The notes under the pieces: model-generated
Told to the model about the DNA's origin: nothing
Database searches by the model: none
Seen by the model: only the letters and a program-made list of their open reading frames with translations
NCBI GenBank assembly: GCA_029213005.1
Contig: JARGPI010000010.1
Location: 168,642-232,641 of the forward strand
Direction: 5' to 3'
From: Verrucomicrobiales bacterium
Lineage (GTDB): Bacteria; Verrucomicrobiota; Verrucomicrobiia; Verrucomicrobiales; DEV007
Length of the DNA stretch: 64,000 nt
Part shown: in pieces, positions 55,694 to 64,000 of the stretch
Position numbering within the stretch: the stretch's first letter is position 1
Layout of the letters: each line of letters starts with the position of its first letter
Translations under genes and position numbers: made by a program

Positions 55694-58600
55694 ATGAAAA
55701 TCCGGGAGCTTCGTCTCAACAATCTGAATTCCCTGTACGGCAACTGGGAAATCGACTTTACCGCTCCCGATTACGAGGATAGCGGCATCTTTCTCATCAC
55801 CGGCCCGACCGGTGCCGGAAAGACCACCGTCCTCGATGCGATTTGCCTCGCGCTCTATGGCAAAACGCCCCGCCTCTCCTCCATTACCAAAAGCGGAAAC
55901 GAAATCATGTCCCGGCACACCGCGGAATGTTCCGCCGAAGTGGTGTTCGAAACCAACGAAGGGATCTTCCAAGCCCGGTGGGCCCAGCGCCGAGCCCAGA
56001 ACAAAGTCGGCGGAAATCTCCAGGCCCAGAACCGGGAAATTTCCTTTCGAAACCCTGCCACGGGGGAATTTGATATTCTCGAATCCTACTCCTCCCGAGT
56101 AAACGAGATCGTCCACGAAAAAACCGGCATGACCTTCGAGAGGTTTACCCGGTCCATGCTTCTCGCTCAGGGACAGTTTGCGGTCTTTCTACAGGCCAAA
56201 GACGATGAACGTTCCGAGACCCTCGAGCAGATCACCGGCACGGAAATCTATACTTTAGTTTCCCAACGAGTTTTTGAACGACATAAAGTAGAGAAAGAGA
56301 AACTCGATATTATCGAACGGGAAGTCGATCAAATCGAACAGCTTTCCGATGAAGCCTTCCTCGAACTGGAAATCGAGAAATCCGAAAAATCCCGGATCAT
56401 TTCCGTTCAGCAGAAAAATATAGAGACAATCAATATTCAGCAGGAATGGCTCCGCAAGCTTGATGCCCTCAAAAAGGAAATCGCAGCAAATGAGGATGCG
56501 ATTTCGGAACACCGGAAACGAATCGAGGAATCCGCCCCTGAACGCCTCAAGCTCTCCTCCGCAGATAAAGCGAAACGGGTCAGGGAGTTTTACGATGCCA
56601 TGACCGCCTGTCGGACACAGGTCACGGAAGACTCCGCGAAACTCAAAGCGGCCACCGACGAACTGGCCGCACTTCAAAACGACAAATCAGCCAGGGAAAA
56701 ACAACTCGCTGAAGTCACCCAACGGAGACAATCCCACCAGGAAGAAACCTCCGCTTTACTGAAGCAGATCAAGTCCGTCCGCGAACTTGACACCAGGATC
56801 ACAGCCACGGCTAAAACGCTTACCGAACTGAAGACCAAAGCGTCCTCCAACCGGCAGAAAATCGATACCGCTGAAGCCCAGTTGGAGACCACCCAAAAAG
56901 ATCGCAGGAAATCAGAAGAGGAACTGGAAATCCACCGGGACTATCTCGAAAAACACCCCGCTGACGAAACCCTGATCCGTGACCTGTCGGTACTTCGCGA
57001 ACAAGCCGACCAGTGGCGGAAGGTCGACGAAACCCGATCTCTTCTGGAAAAGAAAACACCAACGCTACTTACCGAACTAAAGGAAACTCAGAACAAACGG
57101 AAAGCGAAAACAGAACGGCTCGAATCTACCCAAACTCAATATTTCGAACTACAGAAAACCATCTCCCAATCGGAAAATAACTACCAAGCTCTCCTCAACG
57201 GGCAACTTCTCCGGGAAATCCGGACCGAAGAAGAGCATCTCGACGAAAAACTCCGCCTCGAGGAAAAAGTCATCAATCTCGAAAAAGAACGGGCCGAGTT
57301 GGTTGATGGTCAAAACTGTCCACTCTGCGGTGCCACCGAACACCCCTACGCCCACGGAAGCCTGCCGCAACCCAACCAAACCCGCGACGCACTCAAATTG
57401 GTCCGCAACCGTCTCAAACAACTCGAAACCTGTGATCTGGAAATCCAGGCTCTCAAAAACCGCAAAAACGAAACGGCCTTAACCCTCGAAAAACTAAAAG
57501 GGGAAGTGGCCGTTTTTGACAATCAGTTGTCCGCTCTGGACAAAGACATTTCCCATCAAAAAGCGGAAATTGAAAAAGCAGGCAAAGAAGCGGACCGATG
57601 CAGCAGTGCCATCAGAAAATCTTTAGGCCTCTACGCGATCGATGAAGAACAATCAATTGAGCAGGCATTATCAGAACTCAAAGTCCGCGAAGCCAAGTGG
57701 GTTGAGCACGAAAAGGCAATCCGGCAATTAACCGAACAGACTGCGGAAAACCGGGAAAAGATTGCGAGTTTCAATGCGACCCTGAAAACCCTCAAGGAAG
57801 AATCAGCCGCTCTATCTACCGAGCTGGATTCCTGCAGTGAGATTTATACCGAACAGAAAAACGCCAGAATCGCCCTGTTCGGCGAAAGGGACCCGGAATC
57901 CGAAGAAGAACGCCTCCAGAAGGAAACGTCCGAACTGGAATCTCTAGTTAAACAGGCCACCGATCAGGCTCATTCCGCCAGGGAAAAAGTAGCTGAGAAA
58001 AATTCGCTGATAACTGACCTCAAGTCGCGACTCGAACAAACCCAACCGAAGCTCGAGAAGTCTGAACTGACTTTTGCCGAGGAGTCCCGGGAACATGGTT
58101 TTCATAGTGAAACGGCCTTTTTATCCGCCTGCCTGTCGCATGATGAAATGGAAGCGCTACGGCAGCGGATCACCGAACTCGACAAGCGAGCTACCGAATT
58201 GGAAGCCATTGCGAAGGAACTGAAATCAAAATTAGCCGTCGAAGAAAAGAGGCAGTTAACCTCCGAAACGATCGAAAAGCTGGAGAGTAAAAAGCTACCC
58301 TTAATTAAGACTAACAGCGAACTCTCCGAAGCGATCGGCCAACTCACCGCCAAGTTGGAGCTTGAGCAAACCAACCGGGAAAAGAAACGGGCCCGTCTCA
58401 GCGAGTACGCATCGCAAAAGGCGCTCTACTCCCCCTGGAAAAAACTGAACGAATTGATTGGTTCGGCGGACGGAAAAAAATACCGCAATTTTGCTCAGGG
58501 GCTTACCTTCGAAGTCATGGTGAGCCATGCCAACCAACAACTTGCCAGAATGACGGACCGTTATCTTTTGCAGCGGGATCTGAACCCCGCAAAAGCTCTG

Positions 58601-58966
58601 ACTCTTAATGTGGTTGATCATTATCAGGGCGGCGAAGTTCGCCCCACAACCAATCTTTCCGGAGGAGAATCTTTCATCGTCAGCCTCGCCCTCGCTCTGG
58701 GACTCTCCCGGATGGCAAGCGATCAGGTCCGGGTCGATTCCCTGTTCCTCGACGAAGGGTTCGGCACCCTCGATGAAGAAACACTCGAAGAGGCGATCGA
58801 TTCCCTCGCCACCCTGAAGAAAGAGGATAAACTGATCGGTGTGATTTCCCACGTCCCCGCGCTGAAGGAACGCCTCTCCGTTCAGCTCCGAATCGATCAA
58901 AAAAGCGGAGGCAAAAGCGAACTCTCCGGCCCCGGAGTATCCCGCGGTGAGTTAGCTACGGTATAG
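55694..58966 (+). CDS. sbcC: SbcC-type SMC nuclease subunit
   Basis: 1090 residues. The N-terminal Walker A is ITGPTGAGKTTVLDAICLALYG (about residues 35-45). Long coiled coils flank a CxxC zinc hook, QNCPLCGATEH (about residue 541). The C-terminal signature and Walker B are TNLSGGESFIVSLALALGLS and DSLFLDEGFGTLDEETLEEA. With SbcD it processes DNA ends and hairpins. No sbcD lies beside it here; the upstream gene is dnaE (14 bp). Confidence 0.95.
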   Translation: MKIRELRLNNLNSLYGNWEIDFTAPDYEDSGIFLITGPTGAGKTTVLDAICLALYGKTPRLSSITKSGNEIMSRHTAECSAEVVFETNEGIFQARWAQRRAQNKVGGNLQAQNREISFRNPATGEFDILESYSSRVNEIVHEKTGMTFERFTRSMLLAQGQFAVFLQAKDDERSETLEQITGTEIYTLVSQRVFERHKVEKEKLDIIEREVDQIEQLSDEAFLELEIEKSEKSRIISVQQKNIETINIQQEWLRKLDALKKEIAANEDAISEHRKRIEESAPERLKLSSADKAKRVREFYDAMTACRTQVTEDSAKLKAATDELAALQNDKSAREKQLAEVTQRRQSHQEETSALLKQIKSVRELDTRITATAKTLTELKTKASSNRQKIDTAEAQLETTQKDRRKSEEELEIHRDYLEKHPADETLIRDLSVLREQADQWRKVDETRSLLEKKTPTLLTELKETQNKRKAKTERLESTQTQYFELQKTISQSENNYQALLNGQLLREIRTEEEHLDEKLRLEEKVINLEKERAELVDGQNCPLCGATEHPYAHGSLPQPNQTRDALKLVRNRLKQLETCDLEIQALKNRKNETALTLEKLKGEVAVFDNQLSALDKDISHQKAEIEKAGKEADRCSSAIRKSLGLYAIDEEQSIEQALSELKVREAKWVEHEKAIRQLTEQTAENREKIASFNATLKTLKEESAALSTELDSCSEIYTEQKNARIALFGERDPESEEERLQKETSELESLVKQATDQAHSAREKVAEKNSLITDLKSRLEQTQPKLEKSELTFAEESREHGFHSETAFLSACLSHDEMEALRQRITELDKRATELEAIAKELKSKLAVEEKRQLTSETIEKLESKKLPLIKTNSELSEAIGQLTAKLELEQTNREKKRARLSEYASQKALYSPWKKLNELIGSADGKKYRNFAQGLTFEVMVSHANQQLARMTDRYLLQRDLNPAKALTLNVVDHYQGGEVRPTTNLSGGESFIVSLALALGLSRMASDQVRVDSLFLDEGFGTLDEETLEEAIDSLATLKKEDKLIGVISHVPALKERLSVQLRIDQKSGGKSELSGPGVSRGELATV

Positions 58967-58993
58967 GACTCTTCAAATCTCTACTTTCACATC

Positions 58994-59704
58994 GTGCTTT
59001 TCCTGAAATTCATCATTGGTCTGATCCTGCTGCCCGCCTGCTGGGTCAGTATCGAAACCTTTTTCCTATTGTTTAAAAAAGAAGCTTTATCGGGTCGGTT
59101 CTATAACAGCCCGGAATTTTTCTTTTTCTCCGCCGGCGCACTGTTCTGCGGCATCATCTTTCTAATCGGCCGAACCAACCGGATCCTGATGTGGTTTTAC
59201 GTGGCGGGACACGAATTGACTCACGCCCTATTTGCCCTGCTGTTCCGGGGCCAGGTTTCGAAAATCCATATCTCTGCGGATGGCGGTCACATCAAGACCA
59301 ACCGGAATAATTTCATCATATCCCTGTCTCCCTACTTTTTCCCATTTTATACAATTCTGGGGATTTTGATTTGGGGGTTGGCAGGTCGCTTTTTCTATAC
59401 TTTCAGCGAAACCGATACCTTCTGGCTCTACTGCCTGATCGGATTCACCTGGATGTTCCACATAGCCTATACCGTATGGATGCTGCGGTCCGAACAATCG
59501 GATGTCAAAATCAACGGTAAACTTTTCTCATTTTCTCTGATCCTGCTGATCAACATGCTGGTCATCTCCGCATTGCTAATCATCGCATCGCCCGAGGAAA
59601 CCTTCCGGGGGTTCGCCCTTGCCTGGACCGAAAATCTCGACACCTTCGGACAACGCTTTACCGAATCGCTCCGGGAGATCTACCGGTTCAAATCAGAACA
59701 CTAA
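58994..59704 (+). CDS. Multi-pass membrane protein with HExxH motif (putative M50-like peptidase)
   Basis: 236 residues starting at a GTG. About six hydrophobic helices. The segment AGHELTHALFALLFRGQV places HELTH (HExxH) in the second or third helix, as in site-2-protease-like enzymes. A second NPDG or D-x-G zinc ligand is not obvious, so activity is uncertain. It follows sbcC by 27 bp. Confidence 0.6.
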   Translation: MLFLKFIIGLILLPACWVSIETFFLLFKKEALSGRFYNSPEFFFFSAGALFCGIIFLIGRTNRILMWFYVAGHELTHALFALLFRGQVSKIHISADGGHIKTNRNNFIISLSPYFFPFYTILGILIWGLAGRFFYTFSETDTFWLYCLIGFTWMFHIAYTVWMLRSEQSDVKINGKLFSFSLILLINMLVISALLIIASPEETFRGFALAWTENLDTFGQRFTESLREIYRFKSEH

Positions 59705-59746
59705 ACTCCGAGAAGCCTCTCGAATGCATTTCACAACCTGCGATCT

Positions 59747-60307
59747 TTGCGGTATTCTGGAAAAATCAAAGTCCTTCGATATACCTTATTTGCCGGATTT
59801 ATCGGCAGCATTGCATTTGTGATTGGGACCGCGATGAACCAGGCAATCATCTGTGGGAAGTCATCCTACGACGCCAATCGCGCTTACAACTTGAGGAATG
59901 CGATCAACGCTTACTACACCGAATACCGCAGTTTTCCGTTGCCCAAAGCAATCGATTCAGATGTGGTCGATACGGCAACCGATCAGGAGATCATGAAGTA
60001 TCTCATCTATTCGCTACCGTCCCGCCCCCCTGAATTCAGTCCCCGCGGAATCTCATTTTTTTCAGACAGACCCGCTAAACTAGCTTCAAATGGTCGATGG
60101 ATTAACGGGATAAAAATGATTTCCGATGGAATTCCTGCGGTTTACGATCACAGAGGTAATCCGTTTCTTATCCGGATCGATACCTCTATAAGCGGATCTA
60201 TCGTTCCCCCGGATACAAACAAACCGACACAGGAGACGGTTTTGATCTGGGGCGCAGGCCGGGACGGTGATTATAATACCTGGGAAAACAACCCGATAAC
60301 CTGGTAA
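59747..60307 (+). CDS. Pseudopilin-like exported protein without a typical prepilin peptide
   Basis: 186 residues starting at a TTG. A hydrophobic helix (about 10-28) precedes NRAYNLRNAINAYYTEYRSFPLP, the GspG-type start of the C-terminal domain. The end reads LIWGAGRDGDYNTWENNPITW, similar to the 'S.GpDg...tdDD' calcium loop of major pseudopilins. The usual prepilin cleavage site (G/F-T-L-x-E) is absent. It could be a pseudopilin relative with another anchor. No other type II secretion genes are near. Confidence 0.55.
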   Translation: MRYSGKIKVLRYTLFAGFIGSIAFVIGTAMNQAIICGKSSYDANRAYNLRNAINAYYTEYRSFPLPKAIDSDVVDTATDQEIMKYLIYSLPSRPPEFSPRGISFFSDRPAKLASNGRWINGIKMISDGIPAVYDHRGNPFLIRIDTSISGSIVPPDTNKPTQETVLIWGAGRDGDYNTWENNPITW

Positions 60308-60351
60308 GTGCTACAGCACCCCGATTGACCTCATTCCTACCGTCCGGACAT

Positions 60352-60385
60352 AAAAAAACCCTGCCGAGCCGAAGCGGGACAGGGT
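60352..60385 (-). terminator. Intrinsic terminator for the tiny lipoprotein gene
   Basis: ACCCTG (60358-60363) pairs with CAGGGT (60380-60385), with CCG/CGG pairing further inside. Read on the minus strand a run of seven T follows. It lies about 60 bp after the lipoprotein stop. Confidence 0.7.
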
Positions 60386-60447
60386 CTTTAGCTAAATCGT
60401 TTACAATAGACCTATTGAAACATCTAGCGGGCGCACGAAGGACCGCG

Positions 60448-60534
60448 TCAACCGCCCCCCGATGCGCATGAAGTAACGGCACCCGCTGTCGCGACGGCCA
60501 TTGCAATAATTGCGATAATCTTAATTATTTTCAT
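60448..60534 (-). CDS. 28-residue lipoprotein
   Basis: The complete product is a signal peptide with lipobox (MKIIKIIAIIAMAVATAGAV, then TSC) and a mature tail of only CASGGG. ATG is at 60534-60532 and TGA at 60450-60448. Entericidin-like tiny lipoproteins have this form. The gene is divergent from the formate dehydrogenase gene, has its own terminator, and is below the size most callers keep. Confidence 0.6.
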   Translation of the reverse strand: MKIIKIIAIIAMAVATAGAVTSCASGGG

Positions 60535-60808
60535 GTCTATTTTTTTGGGTTTTTGCCGGTTCGCGAATCGATCCGGCTTAAAAATTCCTCACCTTAGGCG
60601 TAAAGACGTATGTGAGACGCCGACCTTAGGGGATTTCTCCAAAAGCCAAAGCTTTTTCGAGAGAAATTCAGTTGAAGGGACGAACCGCCCCGAAATTTAT
60701 GAGGAAATAGTTCAGACGGGGGACGCAGATCGGGCGCTCTTTAACCTCATTAATATCGAGAAAATCTTGATTCTTAAAATCCGCTTCGATACGATTGCCC
60801 TACAACTT

Positions 60809-63535
60809 ATGACGGTAAATCGCGACCAAATCACTGAAGTTGACCTCCTCACAATGACTCTGGACGGAGAGGCTGTCCAGTTTACCGAAGGCGAAACCAT
60901 TTATCAGGTGGCAGATCGACATCGCAAAGAGGTCCCGACACTTTGCTACGACGACCGCCTCGAGGCTTTTGGAGCTTGTCGTCTCTGTGTGGTCGAGGTC
61001 GAGGGAATCCGGAACCCGGTAGCCTCCTGCACAACCAAAGCCACCGACGGGATGGTCGTAAAGACGGCGACGGAAGCGATTGAAAAACACCGGAAAACCC
61101 TGCTTGAACTGGTCGTTTCTGAAAACCGGAATGTCGATGTCGACGAATTGAGCGGCTATGCCTCTCAGGAGATGAAAAATCTCGTGGATCGATATGGCGC
61201 CCGGACGGGACGCTTTCAGGGGCGGAAATCCGGCACCAGCAATACAAAGGATAAAAACCCGTTTATCGTCCGCGATTATGAAAACTGCATCTCCTGTTAT
61301 CGCTGTGTGAGAGTTTGCGCCGAGCAGGAGGGTGACTATGCGATCAACGTGATGAATCGCGGGTTCGACACTCAGATCATCACCGAATTTAATCAGGATC
61401 TGCGCGACTCGGAATGCACCTTTTGCGGGCAGTGCGTTCAAACCTGTCCCACCGGGGCTCTCGGCGATAGAAAAGCGCTGCGGGATGTGGAAACACCCGG
61501 GGAGCTCAAGAAAACCCGGAGTATTTGCCCCTATTGCGGAGTCGGCTGCTCAGTCGATTTGCTAACGAAGGGAGATAAGCTGGTCGGCGTGCAACCGGCC
61601 ATGGATGGCCCCGCCAATGAAGGCGCCCTCTGTATCAAAGGCCAGTTTGCCTTCGATTTTGTTCAAAATGCCGACCGTCTCAAAAAGCCGTTAATTCGGC
61701 GGGACGATGGCGAACTTCACGAATGTGAATGGAACGAGGCGCTCGATGCCGCCGCAGCCGGTTTCGCCAAAGTGAGGGATAAATTTGGTCGTCACGCGAT
61801 CTACGGCGTCGCCTCCGGACGAGCGCCGCACGAAGCAGCCTATACGATGCAGAAATTCATCAGGGCAGGCTTCGGGACCAATTATATCGATAACTGCTCT
61901 CGAGCGTGACACGCTCCGACAGTTGCCGGTCTGGCAGCTACGATAGGCAGAGGCGCAATGAGCAACCCGCTCAAGGACATGGACAAGCCCGATGTGATTT
62001 TCGCGATCGGGACGAACATGACCGAATGTCACCCCGTAGCGGCGACCCGACTCAAAAAGGCACTCACCAGCGGTGCCCGGATGATTGTCGCTGACCCGCG
62101 GAAGACCCGCCTCGCAAAAATGGCCCACCTCCATCTTCCGATCCGCGTCGGATCAGATGTGGCACTGCTTCTCGCGATGGCGCACGTCATCCTCCGGGAG
62201 AAACTCTACGATATCGACTTTATCAACGAGCGAACCACCGGGGGAGTTGAATTCTGCAAACACCTCGCCGAATTCACACCCGAATGGGCCTCGACAATTT
62301 GCGAAGTTCCCGCCAAAGACATCGAGAAAGCCGGTCTTATCTACGGAGCCGGCAAGCCCTCCGCGATTTACTACACCCTGGGAATTACCGAGCACATTTG
62401 CGGCGTCGATAACGTCCAGTCGCTTTGTAATCTGGCTTTGATGACGGGGAATCTCGGTGTCGAAGGCGGTGGCATCAACCCGATGCGCGGCCAGAACAAC
62501 ATCCAGGGAGCCGGGGATTGCGGAGCCGTCCCGAACAATTTTCCGGGCTTTCAGCCTTGTGAGGACCCTGCTTCAGCAGAAAAATTCACCAAAGCCTACG
62601 GTCGGGAAATCGATTGCGAGAGAGGGATCACCAAAGTCACCGCTCTGAACACCTGCGGCGACGGCATTCACGCCATGCTAATCGATGGCGAGAACACCGT
62701 GGTCAGCGATCCGGATAAAAATCACTGCGAGCATGCCCTGAAAAGCCTCGATCACCTCGTTGTCATCGATATTTTCCTGACGGAGACCGCTGAATTAGCC
62801 GATGTCGTCCTGCCTGCCACCGCCTTCGGAGAGACCGACGGCGTCCAGTCCAATACCGAGCGCCGGGTGCAGCGCCTCCGGCAGGCTGTTCCACCCGTGG
62901 GCGAAGCAAAGCCGGATTGGTGGATCATCAGCGAAATCGGAAAGCGCCTCGGCCTCCCCGGTTTCGAGTACGAATCCGCTAAAGAAGTCTTCAACGAGCT
63001 TTGCAGTCTAAGCCCCATTTACGCCGGGCTCGACTGGGACCGGATTGAGGATGGAAAATACCATTGGCCCGTCCCCGACAAAGATCACCCCGGGACGCCG
63101 ATGCTCCATGAAAAAGAATTTAAAAACGGCAGAGGAATCTTTAAAATCGTCAACTACCGTGACCCTGCGGAAGTGATCAGCGAAGATTTCCCGCTCTGGT
63201 TGACGACAGGACGCCGCCTCCAGGCCTACCACACCAGAACCCAGACCGGTCGTAGCGCCGGAATCGAATATCTCCTGCCCGAAGAATCGCTCGAAATTCA
63301 TCCCGACGACGCAGCCGAACTCGGCCTCGTCCACGGGGCTATGGCAAAAATGAGCAGCGCCCGCGGAGAAATCGAGATCCCGATCAAAGTGACCACGATG
63401 TCTCCCAAAGGCACCGTATTTACCTCATTTTCCTTCGCGAATGTTCCGGTAAACATCCTGACCGGCTCCGGCTACGACCCCGTGACCCAAACCGCGGAAT
63501 TGAAAGTTTGTCCCGTAAAAGTGGGCCCCGTCTGA
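60809..63535 (+). CDS. fdhF: Selenocysteine-containing formate dehydrogenase alpha subunit (TGA at 61907 read as Sec)
   Basis: 908 residues when TGA at 61907-61909 is read as Sec367. An open frame extends upstream to 60533, but family homology begins near the ATG at 60809 (60854 is an alternative). Residues 46-74 hold the N-terminal [2Fe-2S] cysteines (C46, C57, C60, C74). Two [4Fe-4S] ferredoxin sites follow (CISCYRCVRVC and CTFCGQCVQTC), then the Mo-domain [4Fe-4S] site (CPYCGVGC, later C275). The active site reads NCSRA-U-HAPTVAGLAATIG, matching CARV-U-HGPSVAG of E. coli FdhF. The His-Cys cluster region of related enzymes is replaced (SENRNVDVDELSG). It oxidises formate or reduces CO2 with a bis-MGD Mo or W cofactor. 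No partner subunit is adjacent. Confidence 0.93.
61907..61939 (+). promoter_or_regulatory. Sec codon and bacterial SECIS element in fdhF
   Basis: TGA (61907-61909) is followed after 11 nt by the hairpin AGTTGCC-GGTCT-GGCAGCT (61921-61939), 7 bp with one G-T pair. The apical GGTCT and the codon position of GGTCTG match the E. coli fdhF SECIS, which SelB binds. SelA, SelB, SelC and SelD are not in the window. Confidence 0.9.
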
Positions 63536-63577
63536 TTCCGGTTCTCGCAGTTGCAAACCCAGCTCTCAGCTCATTTT

Positions 63578-63610
63578 GTACCCTGTACAGTCCCGGATTG
63601 TACAGGGTAC
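63578..63610. repeat. GTAC-core repeat pair, inverted, 22 bp spacing
   Basis: GTACCCTGTAC (63578-63588) and GTACAGGGTAC (63600-63610) are perfect and inverted, with loop AGTCCCGGATT. The same loop sequence (reverse complement AATCCGGGACT) occurs in the pair at 5696-5728. Confidence 0.88.
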
Positions 63611-63835
63611 AAACATTTCGCATCTTGAGAATACAAGGGAGGCTGGAGGCCGCATTATATGGTAGCCGGTGTTGCAGCGAGCCCAAAGCGAGCAAGGCAC
63701 CGGTATAGGTAGAGGAAGCCGTCGAGCCCCGGAGGGGAGGTAGAACCGTTAAAGCCCCGTCCCGCGTCATCGGTGCCTATATCTGAAGCGAACGTTGGCG
63801 GTGATGCACGGAGGGTAGCCGCAGGCTTTCCATAG
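63611..63835. repeat. Putative interspersed repeat, non-coding
   Basis: After the GTAC-core pair the sequence continues AAACATTTCGCA, the same junction as the 5.4-kb element, then a G-rich segment with a mirrored GCCGGTG/CACCGG block around GCGAGCCCAAAGCGAGC. Several frames are open by composition only. No gene is supported between 63536 and 63850. Confidence 0.55.
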
Positions 63836-63850
63836 TTAAATCTACCAGCC

Positions 63851-64000
63851 TTATTCGGTACTTAGTTTCTTTTCCCAATCTTTTTCTTCTGACTTCTTTC
63901 CGTCAAGGATCTGATAAACATAATCTGTATCTCCAAGTATATCTTCTGTGTTCGCGTTGCCTTTCTGCCCACCCCTTCGCCATGTAATCGGCCTTACCGT
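63851..64000 (-). CDS. C-terminal fragment of an unknown protein
   Basis: The minus-strand frame from the window edge to TAA at 63853-63851 gives 49 residues, with EDILGDTDYVYQILDGKK and a charged end EEKDWEKKLSTE. It continues beyond the window. No family is recognisable from this piece. Confidence 0.45.
   Translation of the reverse strand, partial: TVRPITWRRGGQKGNANTEDILGDTDYVYQILDGKKSEEKDWEKKLSTE

Noticed and set aside
60533..60808. A 92-residue N-terminal extension of formate dehydrogenase
   Set aside because: It shows no similarity to the family, runs over the start of a divergent lipoprotein gene, and is open probably by chance.
61958..63535. A separate gene starting at the ATG at 61958
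   Set aside because: The frame is in phase with the upstream part through TGA at 61907, and the residues between match the Sec site of formate dehydrogenase.
13479..63610. GTAC-core repeats as a CRISPR array
   Set aside because: Units are only 11 bp with two or three per locus, the spacers are 11 bp, and no cas genes are present.
63420..63770. A 116-residue minus-strand frame across the repeat after fdhF
   Set aside because: It overlaps the fdhF end and repeat sequence, and it reads like translated repeat rather than protein.

Overview
This 64 kb window looks like chromosome from a diderm of the Verrucomicrobiota (PVC superphylum). The pointers are the DUF1592/DUF1552 pair with a fused cytochrome c and PA14 domain, the FecR-type regulator with a galactose-binding-like tail, the Gfo/Idh, sialate-esterase-like and Tat-exported TIM-barrel proteins, many small lipoproteins and secreted proteins, weak Shine-Dalgarno sites, and abundant intergenic palindromes. 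No 16S or tRNA gene was found, so placement rests on gene content alone.

Layout. 1-5.4 kb: the edge of a Skp/OmpH-like gene, a redoxin-thioredoxin fusion, a double metallo-beta-lactamase-fold exoprotein, a GntR/FCD regulator and a secreted sugar dehydrogenase. 5.4-6.3 kb: a nested inverted-repeat element and a small secreted protein. 6.4-11.2 kb (minus strand): a tightly packed four-gene operon of three small helical, WXG100-like proteins and a 1277-residue membrane FtsK/SpoIIIE ATPase. It resembles a minimal type VII-like secretion locus and is the most interesting system here. 11.2-17 kb (minus): Gfo/Idh, M14 and Rieske genes, an ECF sigma operon, Sua5 and phosphofructokinase. 17-25.3 kb (plus): shikimate kinase, FabD, secreted hydrolases, an AEC transporter, an FKBP lipoprotein, a GYF-RDD protein, a GH57 branching-type enzyme and an exonuclease. 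25.3-30.3 kb: a sigma-like/FecR/lectin-like fusion protein, panB and small membrane proteins. 30.5-35 kb (minus): CorA and a large MscS channel. 35-46 kb: two coupled flavoproteins, a CBS protein, an esterase, a PatB-type lyase, a CPBP protease, a UbiA prenyltransferase and DUF4126. 46-52 kb: the DUF1592/DUF1552 pair, and pyrH-frr plus a left-handed beta-helix protein. 52-64 kb: dnaE, sbcC, an HExxH membrane protein, a pseudopilin-like protein, a tiny lipoprotein and a selenocysteine formate dehydrogenase whose reading frame crosses an in-frame TGA.

A second theme is a dispersed repeat. The 11-mer GTACAGGGTAC (or its reverse complement) occurs at six loci, always as a pair or triplet with starts exactly 22 bp apart. 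Five loci are intergenic. The sixth has three units inside dnaE, where 3 x 22 = 66 bp preserves the reading frame. The 5.7 kb and 63.6 kb loci share a longer composite junction in opposite orientations.

All family assignments come from reading motifs by eye. No search or structure prediction was run.
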